Shown here: piece by piece, positions 58,581-64,000 of the stretch
Layout of the letters: the number at the start of each line of letters is the position of its first letter
Position numbering within the stretch: position 1 is the first letter of the stretch
DNA from: Gyrodactylus bullatarudis
Lineage: Eukaryota; Platyhelminthes; Monogenea; Gyrodactylidea; Gyrodactylidae
Direction of reading: 5' to 3'
NCBI GenBank assembly: GCA_012064415.1
Contig: SSNU01000327.1
Location: 62,001-126,000, forward strand
DNA: 64,000 nt
Made by a program: the position numbers and the translations under genes
Notes under the pieces: generated by a model
What the model was told of the DNA's origin: nothing
Seen by the model: the letters and a program-made list of their open reading frames with translations, nothing else
Databases searched by the model: none

Positions 58581-59065
58581 GTTATAGAAGAGTCTCATTT
58601 TTCCCCACATGCTGGGAAGATACTTTTGAATATGAGCTCTACAATTGGAAACTGTTTTCGTGACATGATATGTACATGTATTTCCAATTTATTAAGATTC
58701 TTGAAACTATCTGACTAAAAACTTCTCAACTTGAAGAACCTGTCAATTAAAATGTCCATAATTTGTTTAATAGGTTAATATTATCTATAAACTTTTAATA
58801 ATTTCTCTTCTATCATGTGTTGAGTTAAGGCGATGCCTGAGAATATGAAGAGATTGAGCTCTATTTCGGGCATACTCTTCAGTCTTTACATACCAAATAT
58901 AAATAAATCAAAATTACAAGAGAGAGCCTTTTAATAATTATTATGATTATAATCGACAGTGTAATATTTTCTTTGTCTTTCAAAGTAAATTGTGAACTTT
59001 TATATGAATAAAAGTATTTAATAAAAAATATTTATTCTTTATTCTAATACAATTTTATTAACTAA
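58581..59065. other. Intergenic, contains one hammerhead-like motif
   Basis: Besides the motif at 58846-58889, I see only AT-rich DNA. Confidence 0.4.
58846..58889 (-). ncRNA. Hammerhead ribozyme-like motif with an AUC cleavage triplet
   Basis: On the minus strand: GTAAAGA, core CTGAAGA (58876-58882; fits CUGANGA), stem II GTATGCCC, GAA, stem III ATAGAGCTCAAT, C, then TCTTCAT, which pairs with GTAAAGA at six of seven positions (one of them G-U). It is homologous to 30181-30223: the same GTATGC in stem II, and a palindromic GAGCTC in place of AGATCT. Confidence 0.62.
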
Positions 59066-60987
59066 TCAAGCTTTCCCGGTTAATACGAGTTCTATTGGAA
59101 AATGATCACTGACTCGTTTTGCCTAAAAATATCAAGAGAGTCAAGTAATTCAAAGAATTAATGTTTGATTTTCATACTAACCAGTTTCATCGGTAGATGG
59201 TAGTCATTCATAAAGTTGAATGCTTTTATTGACCCCTTCTTAATATAGTCTTGGATGTTTCCATGTAAAAAGAATCTATCATATGCACAATTTCTTTGCC
59301 CAATTGTTGTATCATAGCCACGTTGGATAGGGACTAGCCAATCTTGCGTTGATAATAATTTGACTGATGGAATTTTACTTTTCGGTAAATATTGACAGTC
59401 TGCATTCATATCACCCATAATAATTGTTTTCTATTTTTGAATTTACACAAATCAATTTTTATAATTAAATCCTCTTCTAAAAATACTTAACCTATTTTAA
59501 GAATATAAAAAGTACAACTCATATTTTGTCTTTCACTACGACCCAGTTAAACTTGAACAATGATCATTTCTATGCAGTAGCCTACCAATGATCCATGAGT
59601 TGAGCTAGTTGAAATGAAGATGAGAATTTACTTTTTTACTTCTTCGGAAAGTAAGGAGAAAAATTATTTTTCGAATTCCATGATAAAATGAGCCAGTAAG
59701 TTGTGGTAATAAAAAAAATTCAATCTGAGCAAAATTAGACCGTTTTTCGAATTTTCGAAATGCCCCGACTTTCTACTTTTTCAACTTTTGAGCTCAGATT
59801 TTTTATCGATTTCAAAGATTTGAATCAATTAAATACAGATATTCGAGACCACCATTAGATAAAGAATTCGAATTCGGAGATAGAAAGGAATCTACTGTTT
59901 TCAAGAAAAGTTAAACTTTAAAATTTTATATCATCCCCCTTCGTGCTAATCAATGAATTCAAATTTTTCGATCCAATAATGATGCATTTCTGTGAATTTC
60001 TGCAGCCAAATATCAATTCTTTATCTAAAGTTGGTCTCAAATATCTGCACTTAATTGATTCGAATTTTTGAAATCGATAAAAAATTTGAGCTCAAAAGTA
60101 GAAATTCAGGACATTTTCAAAATTCAAAAAACGGTCTAATTTTGGTCAGATTGAATTTTTTCAGAAATTTTTAACTGGCTCATTTTATTATGGAATTTGA
60201 AAAATAATTTTTTCCCTGACTTCCGAAGAAAGGTTTTTTGTAAAAAAAAGAAATTCTCATCTTCATGTCAATTAGGTTCATGTTAAATTTAAATTCCAGA
60301 CTAATATTAACCCATAGTTATAATTATAATTATTATTATTCGAATAAAAATTACAAAGAAATTGTAACGGATGTGTAATTATCTTACTTCCGATGTCCAA
60401 ATATCCTCAACTTCAATAGCAGCATCATAGAGAGCATTAAGCTCCTGAACAACATCATCTGGGTCAGCATGCAGTATGATCAGATTAAACTTTGGTATCG
60501 ACTCATCTTTGGGAGCAATGTTGAGGGAATATGGAGATCTCTCAAGGAGGTCTTTGTAATCCGTATATTCCCAGGTTCTTACGATATCTAAAACTTTGGG
60601 ACTTTAAGATTAGAAAAAAATTCGCTCACTCATAAATAACTCCTATCTGTTCTTTAGAGGCTGTACGCCCTTGACGTGAACTTAGGATTAGTTCAAAGTT
60701 CTTCTGAAACTTTCTAAAAGTCTCGGTTAGTTATCAAGGAAAATTAGCTACTTATTAAATTTTTTCAAGAGTTCCTTAATCGCTTGTTGGCTGGCATCAC
60801 GAATCTCTTGTATGGCAATTAAATCATAACGATGCATAATCTTGAGGAGACATTCCACAACATCTGGCTTGCGCATTTTAGATTTGCCGAAAACTTGAAC
60901 ATTAAAGGCTGCAATCTTTACTTCCGAGGCAAGAATTTTTAGAGTTGCAATCAAAGCAATAAAGATGATAACTTGTTTTGCATGCAT
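59066..60987 (-). CDS. Secreted deoxyribonuclease I-like endonuclease
   Basis: DNase I cuts double-stranded DNA and depends on Ca and Mg ions; here it would be secreted (signal peptide MHAKQVIIFIALIATLKILA). Five exons: about 60750-60987, 60620-60715, 60390-60600, 59170-59435 and 59066-59125. The active site is complete: Glu in LIAIQEIRD, His in NLIILHADPDDVVQEL, Asp/Asn in IIMGDMNADCQYL, and the last Asp-His in RVSDHFPIELVL. TTIGQRNCAYDRFFLHG matches the vertebrate DNase I segment with T-N-C-A-Y-D-R. It reads through its exons with no break. The third intron holds a ~670-bp foldback element. Contrast with the decayed EEP-fold protein at 11698-12688. Confidence 0.93.
59605..60276. repeat. Near-complete palindromic MITE in a DNase I intron
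   Basis: The ends are TAGTTGAAATGAAGATGAGA and the complement of TAATTGACATGAAGATGAGA. Complementarity continues almost to the centre (e.g. the segment with AATTAGACCGTTTTTCGAATT on each side), giving arms of roughly 300 bp. No coding capacity. Related to 38487-38956. Confidence 0.8.
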
Positions 60988-61429
60988 TTTGAAAATTCAA
61001 ACTCATTATCGCATTTATATTCATTTTGCTATCAACCAATGAAATCGTTTCAAAATTTCATAACTTTACTGTTTTTCAATACTGCTATACCAAGAATTTG
61101 CTTAATTCAATTAATTCGGACAAGAAAATGACTTCAAAATAAAAGACCTAGTATCAGCTGATCAGATAAAAATATCAGACTGATTTCGTAAAAATTTATA
61201 ATTTTTTTCATTCTTTCTTAACGATGTATTTCTAATTTAATTTGAGTTTTCATAGTAACCTGCAAAAATTAGATGGATTAGTAAGCATTTAGGAATGTTG
61301 AATAGAAATATCTTTGAACAAACCCATTAGTGTTAAAAATATATGAGATTCAAGATTTCCATTACCATGACTACCCCCTTATGGAATTCCCAGAACATAA
61401 ATACTCGGCTGTTTTAAAAAAGAATTCAC
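60988..61429. promoter_or_regulatory. Divergent intergenic region between DNase I and the symporter
   Basis: 442 bp between two outward-facing start codons (60987 minus, 61430 plus), so it should hold both promoters. I see no specific site I would defend. Confidence 0.4.
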
Positions 61430-64000
61430 ATGTCTAAAGTATTTATTTTCATCATGAACTTTACATCAGAAAGATTTGAGATTATTCAGAATTCCTTCTG
61501 TTACTCCATTATAGCAGAGCACAGCAAAAACTTCCAGAAAAATATTCAACTCGATCATTGGGTTATTCTATGTTTCTTCTTGAGTCTGGTTGCATTTTCC
61601 GTTCTCGTTTCGATTTCGATAAAAAAATATCGTAGAAAAGTCTACAAAGAAAATATATCTATGGAGAACAAGTTTACTGGAAGAGGAAACCTGAATCCTG
61701 GCTTAGTCATGACAAATTTGGTTGCCCAATGGTGCTGGACCGCTACACCGATTCAAGCAACAAATGTCGGTTTAGAGGTGAGTACAAAACTTTGTTAAGA
61801 ATTAACTTAATGCACCATTTTTGCTAATTCCAGCGAATAAAACTGGAAATTGATTTTAGACAGCTGTTATGTTTACTGTTCGTTTTCTCTAAAACAAAAA
61901 TGGAAACGTATATAATTATAATTTTTGACTTTTATTCGAATGGTATCAATTTTATCGATAAATTATGAAACAAACTTAGAATCATCATCATATTAAAACA
62001 TGTTGCTGTGAAACTTTGATAAGATTTAAACCAAAATATGAGGTCATTCTAATGTCTGCAAAAACATTGAAAATAAATAAGTAAACGGCGGTACTTTTTA
62101 ATTACGATTGAACTATACTTACTTTAAAGTAGATTTTTTTTATTTTTATCCAGATGGTCCTTTTTGTATGCAATTATTAGAGAACTTACTGTAATTTATT
62201 GGTATTTTACTAATTATAAAATTACAATCCATGAAGTATGAATTTAGAAAAGTTTAAAATTGTTTATTGAATTTCTAGATTGGTATTAGTGGATGTTATT
62301 GGTATGCTGCAGGAGCTTGCATTCAGTTCTTGGTCTTCTCAATATTTTCAATGCTGCTAAAAATACGGGCACCTGGAGCGGTAACATTTACACAAATAAT
62401 CAAATCAAGATTTGGCAAAGCTGTTCATATCACATTTTGTTTCATGGCTCTACTCACAAATACTTTTGTCACTGGAATGCTTGTCCTTGGTGAGCTTATT
62501 CCTCTTGTACAATTTTACAGAAATATATATTTCTCTTAATTTTAGGTGGCTGTACATTATTGAATAGATTAATTTCAAATCTGAGCATAGAAATGTGTAC
62601 AATTTACATCTTTTTCCTCGTTAGTATATTCACAATATTTTCCGATATCGTGACAATATACTACTTCAATTATTTCATTACAGCCTTCTTACTTTTATCC
62701 ACAAATATTTTGACATTGGTCTTCTTTCACAAGAAATCTCCTGATATTCCTTTCTTTGGGGACCTTGGGGTCATTTATAGATACTTGAATTGTCTCGTTG
62801 GACCAGAGGGGAATTATAATAGATCCTACATAACGTTCTATTCCTCAGAGGGTTTAATCTTTGGTGTAATCAATACAATAGGAAACTTTGGAGCTCTTTT
62901 TGTTGATCAGTCTTACTGGCAAGCAGCAGTCTTAACTAAACCGAGAGAAGCAGCAATGAGCTTCATTCTCAGCTCGATTATTTGGTTTGTGATACCCTTT
63001 GCATTTGGGACAATCTCCAGTTTATTCTACCTGATTAGTCAAGTTTATTATGGCAAGAGTCTTCTGACGATTGATGAAATTGACAAGGGCCTTGTACCGG
63101 GATTAATTGTCCAGAATGTCCTTGGCTATGCGGGCACAATCATTTTCATGATAATGATGAGCATTTGTATAGTGACCACAGCAGTCTCAGAAATATTCGC
63201 AATCTCTTCCTTATTCATAAATGACATTTATACAGTTTATATTAACGTTAGTTTCTTCTTTACTTTAAACCGTGATCTATGATTAATTTTTTAATCCTTT
63301 TCAGCCCTTCAAGGATGTCAAGGCCTATTCGATATGCATCCTTTGTAGTAAAGATCGTGGAGGCCTGGAAATACCCACTGAGGAAAGATGCCATTGTATA
63401 AGTAAAACCAATTGTAAAGATTGTTACAATGATGAACGGTGAATTTTTTTCTTTAAAATTTCCTTTTTTCGAGATCGAACTATAATTAAGGGATCCAATT
63501 CTTCAATCTATTGCTGGTTGATCTTTATGACACTCGCACTTTTTTTGATTTTATAATCCCTGGTTAGAACGTCGTCAAAAACATAAAAGTTTACTATCCA
63601 GTTTAAATTATTTGAGATAAATTGTAGAATTAAAATTAAATAAATAAACATAATCTTAATAATTTTTCGTTTTGAACTGACTTAGATCAACGAAAAATGG
63701 AAGCATTATCGAGTTCAAGTGTGAAATGCACGGTAAATATCGATCCTTTTTGAGAAGCTTAGACAAAATGGAAACTCTATGCAAGGTCTTCTGTGCCTTT
63801 TCAGTAATCCCATTGACACTTTTACTTAAAACAATTGGAGTGAGTTTTTTAGATAAATAATGATTTTATTGTCCAAATAGATAATCTGATTAAGAATATA
63901 TTATAATATAAGGGTACACAAAAAATAGCATTCCATGGTTCAGTCAGAGTTTAGTTGGTTAGGCAGATTCTAGTTTTTCTATTTTAAAATGATATTTTAC
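61430..64000 (+). CDS. DUR3-like urea/solute:cation symporter, 5' part
   Basis: Member of the sodium:solute symporter family close to yeast and plant DUR3, which move urea (and polyamines in yeast) with H+ or Na+. Exons: 61430-61776, about 62279-62490, about 62545-63246, 63305-63438 and about 63687-63838, continuing past the window. Diagnostic segments: NLVAQWCWTATPIQATNVGL (TM2 region), IRAPGAVTFTQIIKSRFG, EGLIFGVINTIGNFGALFVD and QSYWQAAVLTKPREA, all close to DUR3. After IFAISSLFINDIYTVYIN, where fungal and plant DUR3 continue directly with NP[AKR], there is a cysteine-rich stretch: CILCSKDRG, CHCISKTNCKDC and, in the next exon, EFKCEMHG. The N terminus is longer than I would expect; the ATG at 61430 is the first in frame. 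The C-terminal membrane segments are outside the window. Confidence 0.85.

Noticed and set aside
1..64000. CRISPR arrays, operons, Shine-Dalgarno sites, tRNA or rRNA genes
   Set aside because: The window is eukaryotic; I saw no regularly spaced direct repeats of CRISPR type and no sequence resembling a tRNA cloverleaf or rRNA.

Overview
The window is AT-rich nuclear DNA from an animal. Genes are split by GT-AG introns, many of them very short (26-63 nt), and are spread out among transposon debris. A complete UBA3 homologue, a Fused-type kinase, a BAR-PH-RhoGAP protein, an apolipophorin/apoB-like lipoprotein, a DNase I and a DUR3-type symporter together mark a metazoan. The gene set (large lipid transfer protein, PAN/apple receptor-like protein, Tc1, Penelope-like and hAT elements) suggests an ecdysozoan or other protostome, perhaps an arthropod such as a mite or crustacean. 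I cannot fix the phylum from this sequence alone.

Layout, left to right. 714-1130 (+) is a three-TM exon resembling the end of a class C GPCR. 2026-10854 (+) is a 15-exon gene of unknown function, interrupted by a Tc1 element (5080-6623) whose transposase reads through without breaks. 11698-12688 (+) is a secreted protein of the exonuclease-endonuclease-phosphatase fold that seems to have lost catalytic residues. 12908-14944 is a compound Penelope-like element with inverted and tandem GIY-YIG fragments and hammerhead-ribozyme-like tails. 14951-16866 is a series of nested palindromes ending in GTTAC/GTAAC. 17300-23255 (+) is a cysteine-bearing single-pass membrane protein with PAN-like domains; one of its introns holds a hAT-like element that itself contains a Penelope fragment. 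23385-24689 (-) is an intronless UBA3. 25046-26171 (-) is a short Fused/STK36-like kinase. 26416-40975 (-) is a GRAF/oligophrenin-like RhoGAP with many introns full of small inverted-repeat elements and ribozyme-like motifs. 41394-43721 (-) is a small secreted VWA-like protein. 44426-56852 (-) is a large apolipophorin-like lipoprotein with one 3.8-kb exon. 57650-58580 (-) is a broken hAT transposase. 59066-60987 (-) is an intact secreted DNase I. 61430 to the window end (+) is the 5' part of a DUR3-like urea/solute symporter.

The host genes do not form an operon or one pathway. The functional themes are secreted or extracellular proteins (lipoprotein, VWA-like, DNase I, EEP-like, PAN membrane protein) and basic cell regulation (neddylation, Fused kinase, Rho-GTPase control). 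The most interesting unexplained layer is the repeats: at least four and probably six or more hammerhead-type ribozyme motifs, tied to Penelope-like remnants, with covarying palindromic stem III sequences; a family of foldback elements ending in TAATTGATATGAAG; a 500-bp piggyBac-like MITE; and the GTTAC-ended palindromes. All gene models are hand-read splice predictions and would need RNA data to confirm them.
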